Shown: one piece after another, positions 48,040 to 60,571 of the stretch
Numbering within the stretch: the stretch's first letter is position 1
How the letters are laid out: each line of letters begins with the position of its first letter
Source of the DNA: Utricularia gibba
Lineage: Eukaryota; Streptophyta; Magnoliopsida; Lamiales; Lentibulariaceae
NCBI GenBank assembly: GCA_002189035.1
Contig: NEEC01000004.1
Location: 1,922,001 to 1,986,000 of the forward strand
Reading direction: 5' to 3'
Length of the DNA stretch: 64,000 nt
The notes under the pieces: generated by a model
What the model was told of the DNA's origin: nothing
Databases searched by the model: none
Seen by the model: the letters and a program-made list of their open reading frames with translations, nothing else
Program-made: the position numbers and the translations under genes

Positions 48040-48631
48040 GATCCCGACTCAACTTGGATAACTGGCAGCATCTCTTCCTCTGGCATCTATTTTCCCTTCG
48101 GTATATCAACACTTGACCCAAAAAAATGAAGTAAAAAGAGATAAATGCCGGAATGATGGATTAAGAATATCCCTAGGATGATGGACGGAAACCGGCAGAT
48201 ACTTTCAAAAAAACAAAAAAGGTTTTAGGGTCGAAGGTTCAACAATTTCCACGTCCAAAATGGTGGGTGGCCGGTGCGCATCAACACGTTTAGCGTCGAG
48301 AGTTGGGAGCCATGGAAGTCTGCCAAATGCTTTTTATGACATAATATGTCTTCTCCATTATGAAACATATATTGCTATAATCAAACATCAGCGCTAAAGT
48401 GGGTAACAGTGATTAGAAGGTGTGTCGGCGTGCTAACAGAAACTTCGTTTCTCGGTAGCTTTAGTGGACTTTTCTATTTCATCATTTCAGGACTTGTGCA
48501 ACAACATACGCCCGTCACCTCAAAGTTACAGTGCTTCCTTTTCTTTATATAAACCACTCACTTATCACAAGTCTCTCCACTACGAAGCCACACATACACA
48601 CACCCACGCACACCCAGAGAGAGAGGAAGCC
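48040..48631 (+). promoter_or_regulatory. OSC3 upstream region with canonical TATA box
   Basis: Collinear with the OSC2 upstream region from TATATCAACACTTGACCC onward. The TATA box is TTTATATAAA at 48544-48553, about 85 bp before the ATG. OSC1 and OSC2 have TACATAAA at this position. Confidence 0.6.
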
Positions 48632-51600
48632 ATGTGGAAGCTGAAGATAGCGGAAGGGAAAGATTCGCCTTATCTATACAGCACAAACGGGTTCGTCGGA
48701 AGACAGATCTGGGAGTTCGATCCTGACGGCGGCACGCAGGAGGAACGGGAAGCTTTTGAGGATGCTCGCCGGAAGTTTCAAGAGAATATGAAGCATGGGT
48801 TTCATTCCTGCGGCGATATGTTCACGAGAATCCAGGTGCTTGATTGGAAGGAGAGGCTACTTGGTGAATTTGGGATCCGGTAATTTGGTTACCAATTGCG
48901 TTTCCACGTTTGCAGCTGAAGAAGGAGAGCGGGATTGATCTACTGAGCTTGCCGCCTGCGAGAGTCGGAGAAAACGAGGACGTCAGCTACGAAACGGCGA
49001 CGGTGGCCGTGAGGAAAGCATTGCGTCTTAATCGCGCTATTCAGGCGGTGGACGGTCATTGACCGGCAGAGAACACCGGCCCAATGTTCTTCACACCACC
49101 CCTGGTACGTGGGAGCCTCAACGATAGATATCCTTCTCCTTTCATTTTTTTTTTAAAGAAACCTTATTATTCTTTAATTCCAAAGAAAAAAAATTATATT
49201 TTTTTGTTTTATTGTGATCATGATATTTTCTGGATACAGATAATTGCACTGTACATAGGTGGAGCCATTAATACAACTTTAACCTCCGAACACATAAAGG
49301 AGATGGTCCGTTACATCCTCGATCATCGGGTACTTTTTTCTAATTTAAGTTCTGATTAATTGTCTACTAAACCTAATTAACTTTTCAAATTATGTAACAC
49401 AATTGTTACTATGACATGACAGAACGCGGATGGAGGATGGGGATTTTATATAGAGGGGCATAGCACCATGATCGGATCAGTCCTGAGTTATGTCTCACTA
49501 AGGTTACTAGGGTTGGGCCCGGACGATGCGGACTGTGCCGTCGCCAAGGGCCGGAAATGGATCCTCGACCACGGTGGAGCCACCGGGATTCCTTCTTGGG
49601 GAAAAGCGTACCTTTCGGTAATTTCATTCCGTTTGTAGGTGATTGCTTGTACATTTCATGGGTTGCTAAAAGTTATGTTTGATCAGGTACTTGGAGTTTA
49701 TGACTGGGATGGGTGCAACCCTCTTCCACCAGAGTTCTGGCTGTTCCCTTCAGTTCTTCCTTATCATCCGGGTATGATTCTTCTACAGGGAAGACTACAA
49801 GGAAGCTTTGTTTGCCTGATCCCATTCTAATCAGTATTTTGAATACAAAAATGCAGCAAAAATGTGGTGCTATTGTCGTATAACATACATGCCAATGTCG
49901 TATTTGTATGGAAGGAAGTTCCATGGTCCTTTGACGGACCTGGTCATGTCCCTCAGACAAGAGATCCATGTGAGGCCGTACCATCAGATCGATTGGAACA
50001 AGGCTCGCCATGATTGCTGCAAGGAGGACTTGTACTTCCCCCACACCTTCGTACAGGACTTGCTTTGGGATGTTCTTAACTATTGCTCTGAGCCCTTCAT
50101 GAGGCGATGGCCGCTGAATAAGATCCGGCAGAAGGCTCTTGACAAGACGATCAAGCACATGCGGTATGGCGCAGAGGAAAGCCGATACATGAGCATTGGA
50201 TGTGTGGAAAAGGTACGTATGTACATGTTGTTTTCAAGATTACAGCAATATGGTTTCTCTTTGAGGCAGATCACATGAGAGTTTGTTGCAAATTTTTATG
50301 TGTTGCAGTGTCTAGAGATGATGTGTTGGTTTGCTCATGATCCAAACTGCGAGGAGTGGAAGTACCACATTGCAAGAGTTCCTGATTATCTGTGGCTAGC
50401 AGAGGATGGCATGAAGATGCATGTGTGTTTCACTGATTTTACATCTCCATCAACTTCCATTTCCCTTTCAGTTCTCTCTAATGGGAAATTTACGTGTTTG
50501 AATGAAGAGCTTCGGAAGTCAAATATGGGACTGCGCACTTGCAACTCAAGCAATACTCGCTAGTGGGATGACAGAGGAGTATGGTGACTCTCTAAAGAAA
50601 GCGCATTTCCACATAAAAGAATCCCAAGTATGAACTTCAATTTGCTTTTTCATTTCACTGTAGCGTTTATGAAGGGTGGTTTGATCCTTGGTTGTAATGC
50701 AGATAAAAGAAAATCCGAAGGGAGATTTTGAAAGCATGTACCGGCATTTCACAAAGGGAGCTTGGGCGTTTTCCGATCAGGATCATGGATGGGTTGTATC
50801 TGACTGCACAGCTGAATCACTCAAGGTACTAAACTTTACAACCCTCAATCTCTTCCGAATTTAGAAATGCAATTGGCAGAGTCCTCTTTCCGTATAACAC
50901 TCAGTTAGTTGCGCTCTATCTGCAATTCCAGTGTCTGCTTCTGCTATCCCAAATGCCAGAGGAAATTGCAGGGGAAAAGGCAAAAGTAGAGCGTCTCTTT
51001 GAAGCTGTAAACGTACTGCTCTACTTGCAAGTAAGCATGGCTGATATACACACAAGGATTTCTTTAATACCGATGGGTTTGCAACTAATCGAAAACTCCG
51101 ACGATCATCCAGAGTCCTCTGAGTGGCGGATTTGCGCTATGGGAGCCTGCAATTCCACAGCCTTACTTGCAGGTAAACAATCATCACGCCAAGATATCAG
51201 AGCCCACGTACTCTGCATCCAATATGCTCATCTCAATGTTTTGATCATTCCTCAGGTGTTGAATCCATCCGAGCTCTTTGCTGACGTAGTTGTTGAGCAA
51301 GAGTAAGATTTCAACTACGTTTTTGGTGGTTCAACAAGAAAGATAAATAACCCACTTTTGTGTATGCAGGCATGTAGAACCCACTTCATCCATCATCCAA
51401 GCACTGGTATACTTCAAGCGCCAGCATCCTGGACACCGTGAGAAGGAGATTGCGCTCTCCATTGCAAAAGCAGTACACTTTCTAGAGGAAAAGCAATGGC
51501 CTGATGGCTCATGGTGAGCTGTCAACATACTGTGATCCACTCCACCCATACATACAACAAACAACTCAAAACTGGTTGCGTTGCAGGTACGGCTACTGGG

Positions 51601-52379
51601 GAATCTGCTTCATCTACGGCACACTCTTCGTGCTTGCAGGACTGGCTTCGGTGGGAAAGACGTACGAGAACAGCGATGCCGTCCGAAAAGCCGCCAACTT
51701 CTTCTTGTCCATACAAAACGAAGAAGGTGGATGGGGAGAATCCCTCGAGTCCTGTCCCTCTATGGTACCCATTATACATACTTATTCATTACAATGGGAT
51801 GATTGGCGGCCAGATTGCGTTCTTACAAGCTTTCCATTGTTGCAGAAATACACTCCTCTAGAAGGAAATCGGACCAACTTGGTCCAAACATCCTGGGCCA
51901 TGCTCGGACTTATGCTTACCGGGCAGGTTCGTTATACGGCACCTAAAATAAATGTGAAATCTTTTAACTTTGAATGATCCGATCCACTCATTTCCAGCAA
52001 TCTCATCTTTAATGCATATACGATATATTGTCCCATTTCTTACAAACGGAATCTGTGCTTCCCTTTTAGATGGAAAGAGACCCAAAGCCACTGCACAGAG
52101 CAGCCAAGTTGCTGATCAATGCGCAAATGGAGGATGGCGATTTCCCTCAGCGGGTGAAGCTTAAAACACACATCTTTTCAGAAACAAAAAAACCAAATTT
52201 ATGCGTTTCTTTTTACATCATATGATATGCTTTCGCAGGAAATCACGGGAGTGTACATGAAGAACTGCATGCTCCATTTCGCTCTACACCGGAGCATTTT
52301 CCCATTGTGGGCGTTGGAGGGAATACAGGAGGCGAGCATGGCCAGCCCAGATCTAGAAACCCTCACACGAAAATGTTGA
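48632..52379 (+). pseudogene. Oxidosqualene cyclase OSC3 (pseudogene: nonsense and frameshift)
   Basis: All 17 exons are present with the same lengths as OSC1 and OSC2 up to the last: 48632-48835, 48916-49104, 49240-49329, 49423-49617, 49687-49771, 49857-50212, 50309-50422, 50508-50627, 50703-50825, 50932-51030, 51113-51172, 51256-51302, 51370-51513, 51587-51764, 51846-51926, 52070-52153, 52239-52379. In exon 2 the Trp codon of the DGHWP motif (residue 117) is TGA at 49060-49062. In exon 17 a one-base insertion at about 52317 changes the C-terminus after WAL, and the shifted frame stops at 52377. MWCYCR and DCTAE are still readable and the VECT site is VEPT, as in OSC2. Splice sites are intact, so inactivation looks recent. 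A sequencing error or stop readthrough is possible but two lesions make a pseudogene likely. Confidence 0.9.
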
Positions 52380-52729
52380 TAATGGCCATCAAATGTGTTC
52401 AAGTGTTTTTATATATTTATTATACACCAAACATCGAAATCATATAAGCTGTTACCCGGCTGCTGAACTGAACAAACAATAAGATCTAATGGCATCAGAT
52501 AGTCAGTTTCTAACTGGCTTGTGGGCTGGGGCATGTCAGGTCACACCATCCAACTTGGTCAAAAGCAAACATGGTTTTTTTAGCACAGTATCATCAGACC
52601 CTTTTACAGGCATTAGTGAGTCACAACAAGAATCATCACAGAATGGGATCCCATCAAGTTATTTAAGGTATTTGCAATCTCTCCCTTAGCAAAAATGAAT
52701 AATTATGGAAGCTGGATGTAAATTGAATT
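52380..52729. other. OSC3 3' flank
   Basis: Shared in part with the OSC2 flank up to GAGTCACAA. No gene. Confidence 0.5.
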
Positions 52730-52975
52730 CCCCAAAGGCATGAGAGCTGAGATCAGCAGCAAAGTGGGCAGATGTAAAATGGATTCGGATCATCCACAGC
52801 AGAGACACGTAAAAGGTGGCTGCTGGTAAGATATTTTTAGAGTTAAAGCTGGCCGTCAACAAATATCCATCGGCATATCCCACTCTTATGTTTCTAAGGA
52901 TCATGGAAAAAAAAAAGCAAGGCACTATATTATGTTTGTGAGGGTTTGGTTGTTAATTCATTTGTTTTAAGTGGT
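52730..52975 (+). repeat. 3'-flank block shared with OSC1
   Basis: Nearly identical to 22540-22795. Marks the common 3' extent of the duplicated unit. Confidence 0.8.
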
Positions 52976-54580
52976 CTGACTTATTTATATCTTTGAATGG
53001 TTGTATATTGAAAATTATTCTTGTTTGATATATCTGTTCAATAATTATTCAAATACAAAGAAACAATCAAAATAATAATTAAATTTGTAACAAAAATAAA
53101 AAATAATATTTCTAAGGGTCCACCAAAGATATTAATGAACTCCTAAATTCAACATCCCTCCCATTTTGGGCTTCCCCAATACAGTGCATCCCTTTATGTG
53201 TATATAAATATTGAATTGTAGTTTCTTAAAATGTTATTTTAAATTAATATTACTCAATAACTATTATAACACTGTATTTATTCTGTGAAATTATAAAAAC
53301 AATAAATCATTATTTTAATTTTAATTTTTGTGAATTCTTATTTTCTCCACATTTGTACATAATCCTTACAACTTATACTCTCAAAGATGAGTTACACTAA
53401 ATGTATTTTGATAACGATTTTCAATTAAGCAATCCTTAGATGCTTCGTACCAAATACCAATTATGGATTCTATCACATATCCTTGGAGAAAGCTCAATGA
53501 TACAATATTATCAGGTGGGTTTAATAAATCTCATGATAGTAAATATTCTAATTTTTTAATTATCTATTATAGTTATTTACAGTAACATTATAAGTAAATT
53601 AATTATGAATTTTTATATCAAACATGTGATAAATAGTATTTCCTTAAATAGCATTATCTACAAAACACACTCATGTTCTTGAAATCATTCATCTTTATAT
53701 AAATTAATTTCATTCATATTATATATCGCATAAACTATAATATCTTACTAAACCAGTCATAAGTCACTTACGAGTTCACTAATCCATTTGTAATTTGTAA
53801 AATACTTACATGACTCATCTAAGTATGTCTTTGAAAACGTTTAGGCCATCTAAATTTCCTGAATCAAGCCATATTTGATTTCTTTTTCTTAATTTATTCT
53901 AAATATACCTATCAAACACAATATCATTTATAAAACTTATATATTAAATATATTTTTAAATTAATCATATTATATTTATTTATCAAAATACAAATAATTT
54001 AATTATTAATTAAATTACCTTATCGAATACACTTTTATATTTATTAGATGATGATAAAAAAAACTCAATCCTAACTAACTGATAAGCTATTTATTAATTT
54101 ATTATATACATAGCAACCTTTACCTTTTAGAAGACAATAAAAAACTTCTTTTTTTAGTGGCAAGAAAAGACAGTGAAAAAATTAATTATTAATTTGTAAA
54201 ATTTTTAAAGCTTATTTATATATTTTTTTAAAAAAATAAAAATAATTTTGTTGTAAAAAAATATCAATTGTAAAAATAATTCTACAAAAAAAATACTTTT
54301 GAAATTATATTACAAAAATTATTTTTGGAAAATTAATTAGTAATTTACTTTTACTTTTTATTTATATTTTTTAAAAATAATTTTGAAAAAATAAAAATAA
54401 ATTCCAAAAATTTTCTAAAATATTTCTTTATATTCAATGTTACATTTCTGCAGGTGACATCAGAAGCTCATATTTCCTGTCCATTACGGGTATTCCATAT
54501 CCACATATTAAAGTGTTACACGATGAATAAAAAAAAGGAAAATAACTTTTTTTTGAAACATACATTAAAAAGAAAAAATT
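52976..54580. other. AT-rich intergenic DNA, no gene
   Basis: Very AT-rich, with many A and T homopolymers and no coding signal. Confidence 0.5.
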
Positions 54581-54581
54581 C

Positions 54582-54960
54582 CACCGTAAACTTAAAGGGG
54601 GTTCGCCCACATTAAAAAAATGTAACCGTCAGCTTTATTTAATCATTGATAATTACTTTGACATTTATTACGTCATCAGGTTTTGTTGTTAATTTGGAAT
54701 ATTAGCTACGCAGATTTGATGACGAAGAGAGGAGGCAATCCTCAGGGTATATGGCATTTGATGGAGGTGAAGTGGATGATGTCTCGCAGTGCACGATGTG
54801 GGAAATCATCTGGAGTTGTCAAGAAAAGCAGAAAGGAGAAAAGCAAAAGGGATATTGATAGAGATTTATATTATCTACAATGGCGGAATAAAGAAGAAAA
54901 AAAGAATCTGATCTACGGCTGTGCCCGTCATCTACGGAATAATCAATGGAATTGAGATAT
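54582..54960 (+). other. Duplicated exon-like fragment (also at 35.88-35.99 kb)
   Basis: After an acceptor-like TAGCTACGCAG at 54703-54713, one frame reads FDDEERRQSSGYMAFDGGEV then DDVSQCTMWEIIWSCQEK and stops near 54858. The same frame is open in the partial copy after OSC2, with a few substitutions. It may be one exon of an otherwise lost gene. I do not recognise the family. Another frame is also open here, so the coding status is uncertain. Confidence 0.35.
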
Positions 54961-55163
54961 ACGGGGAGGGGCGCCTTGATTTTCCCTGTGGTCTACGTCG
55001 TCTGCTGCTTGTTCAGGTGCAGGAAGAGGGGGAGTAGGAGAGCAGAGGCTGCGCAAACGAAATTGGAATGTAGAGTGGGTATGACCTGATCGGAGAAATG
55101 CCACAGTGGGAAAATGTTAGGGGACAGGGTATTTCTGGATTCGCTTGATAATGAAATTGCATT

Positions 55164-56347
55164 CTAAAATTTGATTTTGAGGGTTACCTTAGTGGAGCCT
55201 GAGGTCATTGAAATGGTGGCGGATGAGGTCGCCGGAAGAGAGGAGACTCCGACATTATAAACTAGTGTGCCGTTGGGCCGGAAAAGTCCGTAATTGCGTT
55301 CGGAAGTCGGCCCTGGTTTCATGTTCTCGTTGAACAATGCGAATAGGTAGATTTCTAATTTGCTGCTGGGTCTCAATGGAGTTCCTTCATTCTCCGTTTG
55401 TCTTGCCATCAGATTCCGGCTGTAGACTGCCGCGTTTTCGAGGTTGGCACCGACCTCATCCTCGTCGCCTTTCGAAGGCCACCCTGTTTCTGTCACCATA
55501 ACTGGAATCCCCCTGAAGCCCATTTTCGCCATCGCGTATGTGACAGCATCAACCTGGGCGTACAGCATGTTGTCGTAGTGAAGATTTGTGTTTTCATCCA
55601 CCATCCCTGAATTCGGATTGAAAAGCACGTAATCCAGAGGGATTTTTTCTGGGTTGTCTTTGTAAGCAAAGTACGGATATGCGTTGATCCAAAAAGAGGC
55701 TCTTGTTGCGGACAAGAACCGCAGAATTTCAGGCATTATTCCGGCGAGTTCCTCCCGGAAACTCCCTGCCGACGGCGGATACGATTCCTGGAGAACCGCC
55801 AGTGAATTGGGAGTAGAAACTTCGATGTACTGATCCAATCCAAGCCTCGCCAAAGCGTTGTGAATGTTCACCATAGCCGGAACGAGATAACTCAGGAGCG
55901 CAGTATTTCCGCCGGTGAAAACCTCGTTGCCTACAGCGATTCCGGTTATCCGGGTGGCTGGGAAATACGGCCTGATGTTGGTGTACACCCATTTCATAGC
56001 CTGATTTGGGTCGGTTAAAGTCGGGAACACCTCGTTCTCTACAGTGACAATGATCTCGATGTTGGAGTTAGCAAATGCCGTGAGAGCTCGGCGATCGGTG
56101 TCGTAAATTCGAGTTTTCGTTATCCCTAACGACCTTAGGAGCCGAATAGCCTTCTCCGGCGGCGGCAAATTGTTACCCACTTGGCCGTAGTTAACACCCA
56201 GACATTCTAACAACAAAAAATGAAAGAATCATCAGCACGTCTCACAGACAAGAAGAATAACATAATTTGCAAGAACATACCTGAAAAGGGCAGGAAGATT
56301 CCGGAGAGAATATGTAGAACGAAAATCTTTGTAAGAAGATTCTCCAT
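55164..56347 (-). CDS. GH17 endo-1,3-beta-glucanase, secreted
   Basis: Minus-strand exons 56347-56281 and 56206-55164 give 369 aa. Exon 1 encodes a signal peptide (MENLLTKIFVLHILSGIFL) ending near PFSEC, followed by the mature start LGVNYGQVGNNLPPP typical of GH17. The catalytic acid/base Glu lies in GIAVGNEVF and the nucleophile Glu in VMVTETGWPSKGD. The conserved FALFNENMKPGPTSERNYGL ending is present. The enzyme hydrolyses 1,3-beta-glucan (callose or fungal wall glucan) in the apoplast or at the cell surface. No X8/CBM43 domain is seen. An alternative 3' end splices at 55188 (AAG|GTAACC) to an exon at 55085-54993, replacing the last 7 residues with 30 that include a hydrophobic segment. 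The gene is unrelated to the OSC array. Confidence 0.92.
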
Positions 56348-57159
56348 GGTGGAACGGAAAGAAAGCTGAATGGAAAAGAAACAGCGCCGAGGAAGGGATA
56401 TGTAGACACGAGAGAAGCAATAGCAAGAATTCTTTACTTTGCTTGTTAGTTGGTTGTTTTGAGATGGGTGCGAGGGAGGTTTTTATTGGTCTGCGAATTG
56501 TATTTCTGCCATCGTGGGACACGTCACCATTTTCTGCAACACAACGTCACCGAGGAGTAGACTGTGGGGGAGGATTTTGTAAGAGCTGACGGGGCTGATT
56601 CCCCTCCCTGTTCACTGACCCAGCGCTGACGCTGGAAGGCAACTCCGTAAGACCGGAGATGAGCCGGTCACCAACGACGGCCGTTTTTCGAATAAACTAA
56701 GCAATTTTCTTTTACCAAAACAAGAATAAGAATCCGGGAACCCTACCAAACTCCTCCTGCCTACAGGGGAATAGGTATCGGTCACCAACGACGGCCGTTT
56801 GTCACATAAGTTTAATATATCTAGTTAACATGTTAATCTCAAATATATAATAAATATGAATTGTATTAAAAAAATTAGATTAAATTGATTATTAGTTATT
56901 TGTAATTTAGTATGTATTTGATTATTTAACTTTAATTTTTCGATGTGACATTAGTTGCTTTAATAAATAACAAATTGCTTAAAATGATTCAGCCTTTAGA
57001 CCCATGCGTTGAATTAGATTTAGAGGTACAAGATTCTTAAGAAAGCTGATGCACGAGGGGCGGTTATCTCAAGCCAAACATGTCAAAAAGCGGATGGATT
57101 TCATAGGCATAGGCAGGACATGTTGGCTTTAGAAACAAGTGCCTGTGGTTAGGTGCAAT
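56348..57159. other. Glucanase upstream region and intergenic DNA
   Basis: Holds the promoter side of the minus-strand glucanase. A 22-bp direct repeat, CGGTCACCAACGACGGCCGT plus TT, occurs at about 56661 and 56778. No further gene is seen. Confidence 0.5.
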
Positions 57160-57195
57160 GAACACAACACAACAGAACAGAACAGAACAGAATGA
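57160..57195. repeat. AACAG-type microsatellite
   Basis: AACAC/AACAG pentamers are repeated about six times. Confidence 0.75.
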
Positions 57196-59600
57196 ATCCA
57201 GGATCATTTCAAGATTGAAGGCATGGAGACTCATTGATGGATCAATAAACAGTGTGCATGCATGCACATCTACTCACCCCCCACTTCTCTGATCATCCGT
57301 ACACAACACAGAGCACCCCCAAAAACCCAGCACACAGAGACTCTGTTGAATTCCATGTGGAGTCGGTGGGGGGATACCAAAACCAACACGTACAAGAAAA
57401 CCGCAGCACTTTAAAATCTCAATCAAAACAGTCGATCCTGCATCATCTTCATCCTTTATAAACCAAACACTGCTACTTCTTCCCATTTAAACTGGAACAA
57501 TTAGTCCTCGTTCGATGTCAGGGAGGGATGTGCTACGCTGCCTCTGGGGTTCCAACGGAGGAGTGTCTCCATTTCTGCCAAGGGCAATGCACTGGTGCCC
57601 GTTAATAGTATAAACCGAGGATCAGCGCTTGAGATTTCAAGAGATGGAATCCCCAAAGTTACCTTTGGCTGGCGCCCCCAGTCCCAGTCCGATTCCCATT
57701 TCCACGACGTTGCACTTTAGGGGCATCTGACGCGTCGATGAGGCACCGCTGATTGGGCAACCCTTTTACAAAGGAATAATTGCAGAAAAACAAACCACGT
57801 GGGGGCTGGAGAGCAAGGTGATGGCATGAAAACCCGGGTGTGGAAGGCTTCCTTGCTTTTTCTGGTTATTAACTGAAAAACGAACCCGGTTCAACCATTA
57901 CAAATAACTACAAATGAACCAACTGATTAGTAGTTTGGTGGCGGTTAGGTTTGATGAGTTTAATTCTCATCCCCGAATGCCTAATTGTTCGGTTTAAAAT
58001 AAAGTTCAGTTGTATGTATTATTTTAAAACCACAAGATTCGTTTGATAAAATATTTTAATTTATTCGATATTAAATAATATGTTATATATAAAATATTAT
58101 TTAAGAAAAAATTATTTATCACGTGTTAAAATAGAAAATATTATTATTATATTTACATATAATATTACAAAAAATATCCTTAAACAAGAATTTTTTTAAA
58201 TAATAAAGATTATATTGTATTTTAACATGATATAATTAATTAAACTCATAAAATCGATAAATTCGTATGTCATCATGAATATAAGCTTAAATAAAAACAT
58301 TGATTGAATATGTCATCCTTAATATTAAATACCATTGTTTACCAAACATATGATTGGTATATCTTTTTTTTTATTAATATAGTATTTTATCTGATACAAT
58401 TTTTTGGATTTGATCCTGCAAATTTATTTCAATAATTAAAACTAAATTCTAAAGATTGAAACTTAGATAAAAATTCTTGTTTTATATTTTATCTTTTACA
58501 ATAAATGTAAAAAAAGATTAATAAATTCGATTCTATATAGTATAAAAAAGATTCAATTCAAATTCTTAATTGAACCCATTTTTAAAACAACATTTCTTGT
58601 TTTGGCAATCAACCGTATTACCAGCTAATCATATATTAATTTAGTGCCTTTACTTTTGACGTCACGCGAGTATTAATAAATGTTGACGCTAATTATCACG
58701 TGCCTTAGAAATGGTTAGTTTTCAACGATGGCGTCTTTTTAAATTGATAATATGCGAAGAGCGTGAAATAAACGGAGAATTTTCAGAAAAAGGCGTTTGA
58801 TTTTTCATTGACGAAAATGAATAAAATAAACAGCAGGAGAAGTCAAGAGCGCCGGTTAAGGCTACGGTGGTCTAATTTTGACTTGAAAAGACTTAAAAAA
58901 ACAAAGAACTGAAAGCGTGAATACTGCCGTAGTTATCCTCATCGGGTGACCCTTTTCTTGGAGATAAATCTAAATAAACATATTTGTATTTGCAGTCTAA
59001 TAACTAAACAACTCCTGTATAGTATGATACAACAATCGTGATTGAATCGTTTTGAATCATAAATCGTGTATAATAATGATTTGATTAAATTTTAAAATAC
59101 AAAAAATAAATTATAATCTATCATGATTGAATCATAATTATATCGTGATCTAACTGTCTAAATTATTTTTACAAATAAAATTATATATTTTTTAAAATGA
59201 ATAGTATAATCATAGTTTTAACCATAATTAAATCATTCAAATCATAATCACCTTACCAATATAATGATTCACTCTCTATTTATACGATATTGTTCGCTTC
59301 ATGTATTGAATTTTGATGGTTTTATATTTTCATATTTTGAGAAAAAAATTTTTATATATAATTAAAATAATCCATTTCTTTTAATATGTCATTTTATCCG
59401 TTTCTAATTAATATGAGATATTGTCATCAAGCTTTTGGACTTACATTTTCACACAATCAATTCATGGTTTTTTTTTATAATTTAAAACATTGGTATAGTA
59501 TATTGGGAAGTCATCATCTTCAGTTCGAATGGATAATATTTCCATTTTGTGTTGATAAAATCAAAGATATTGGACCCTGAAAATGAATAGAAAAAGAGAG
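57196..59600. other. Intergenic DNA, AT-rich from about 57950
   Basis: 57250-57850 is GC-richer with a TTTATAAACC box near 57455, possibly a promoter, but no supported coding frame follows. The rest is AT-rich with no gene. Confidence 0.4.
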
Positions 59601-60542
59601 GTTCCGATTAAAAGGCAGCGGGCCAAAAAGGACGTGCATGGGCCCGTGAGTGAGTACGGGCCTCGGGGTACGTGGAGATACGTCCACCCCATCCTTCCCA
59701 TGCCACCAGAATCACGAATCTTCTCCATGGCTTTTTTACAAAATAATTTTGTTACCTGAAGGGGAGTGAAGAACAGCTGTTAGTAGCAACAGATGTTGTT
59801 AAGTAACTTACACAAAGTGGTAAGTTAAAAGGGGTTAAAAATTCTCTGCTGCCTCCCGGTGTTCATTCGTATAAGGTCGGAGGGGTGCACCGAAATACGG
59901 GTAAAAGGGAATGCCTTTGAAGGAGGCATGTGATGAGCGGAAAGAGATGGAGGGGCAAAGCAAGACTTTAGCCTTTTGGTGTGATTTGATGAGGAAGATG
60001 AGAGAAAGTAAAGGGCTTTCCCCAGAAAGCACAAAGGCATGAGGCAGCATTCAGGCGTCACTCCACTCGGGCTCCCTCTCTTTCTCCTTCATGCTACGTT
60101 TCATTTCTCATTTTCTGTATTTTTCCCTTTTGTTTCCTATTTTCCCAGCATTCTGATCCAACGCCATCCTCCGATCTCATAGCTTTCGTACTCGGAGGAG
60201 CGGAAGGGGAAGGGAAAGAGAAAAGGGTGTCCGTGTAACTCTTTTCTCACGCGTTTGAAGGGAGAAGATGATGGTGTAGGTTAGAATGATTAAGAACACA
60301 CAAAAGAATAAGGACAATAACAAGGAAATTAAGAGACCACAGTCTTGATAATTCAATTCTAAAGTTATTTAACCGAATTCGTAAAATTAGGAAAATATGG
60401 TCAATTCAACCATTGTCCAGTATTATGCAAAATTAGGAATTTGGTTGCAACAATCAATGACTAAGCCAAGTCTTTGGTTTAGTTATCCACTAATTAGATT
60501 ATTATAATTAAATATTAGATGCTTCCGTGGTATAATAGCCAA
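59601..60542. other. Non-coding; pyrimidine-rich stretch at 60060-60160
   Basis: The CT-rich region could be a 5' leader, but no exon with a recognisable product follows. Confidence 0.3.
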
Positions 60543-60571
60543 GGGTCCTGGTCCTGGTCCTGGTCCTGGTG
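60543..60571. repeat. GGTCCT hexanucleotide repeat
   Basis: GGTCCT is repeated four times, ending GGTGGCG. Confidence 0.8.

Noticed and set aside
59586-59760. Small basic open frame (MNRKREVPIKRQRAKK)
   Set aside because: Short, without a domain, splice context or duplicate; probably chance.
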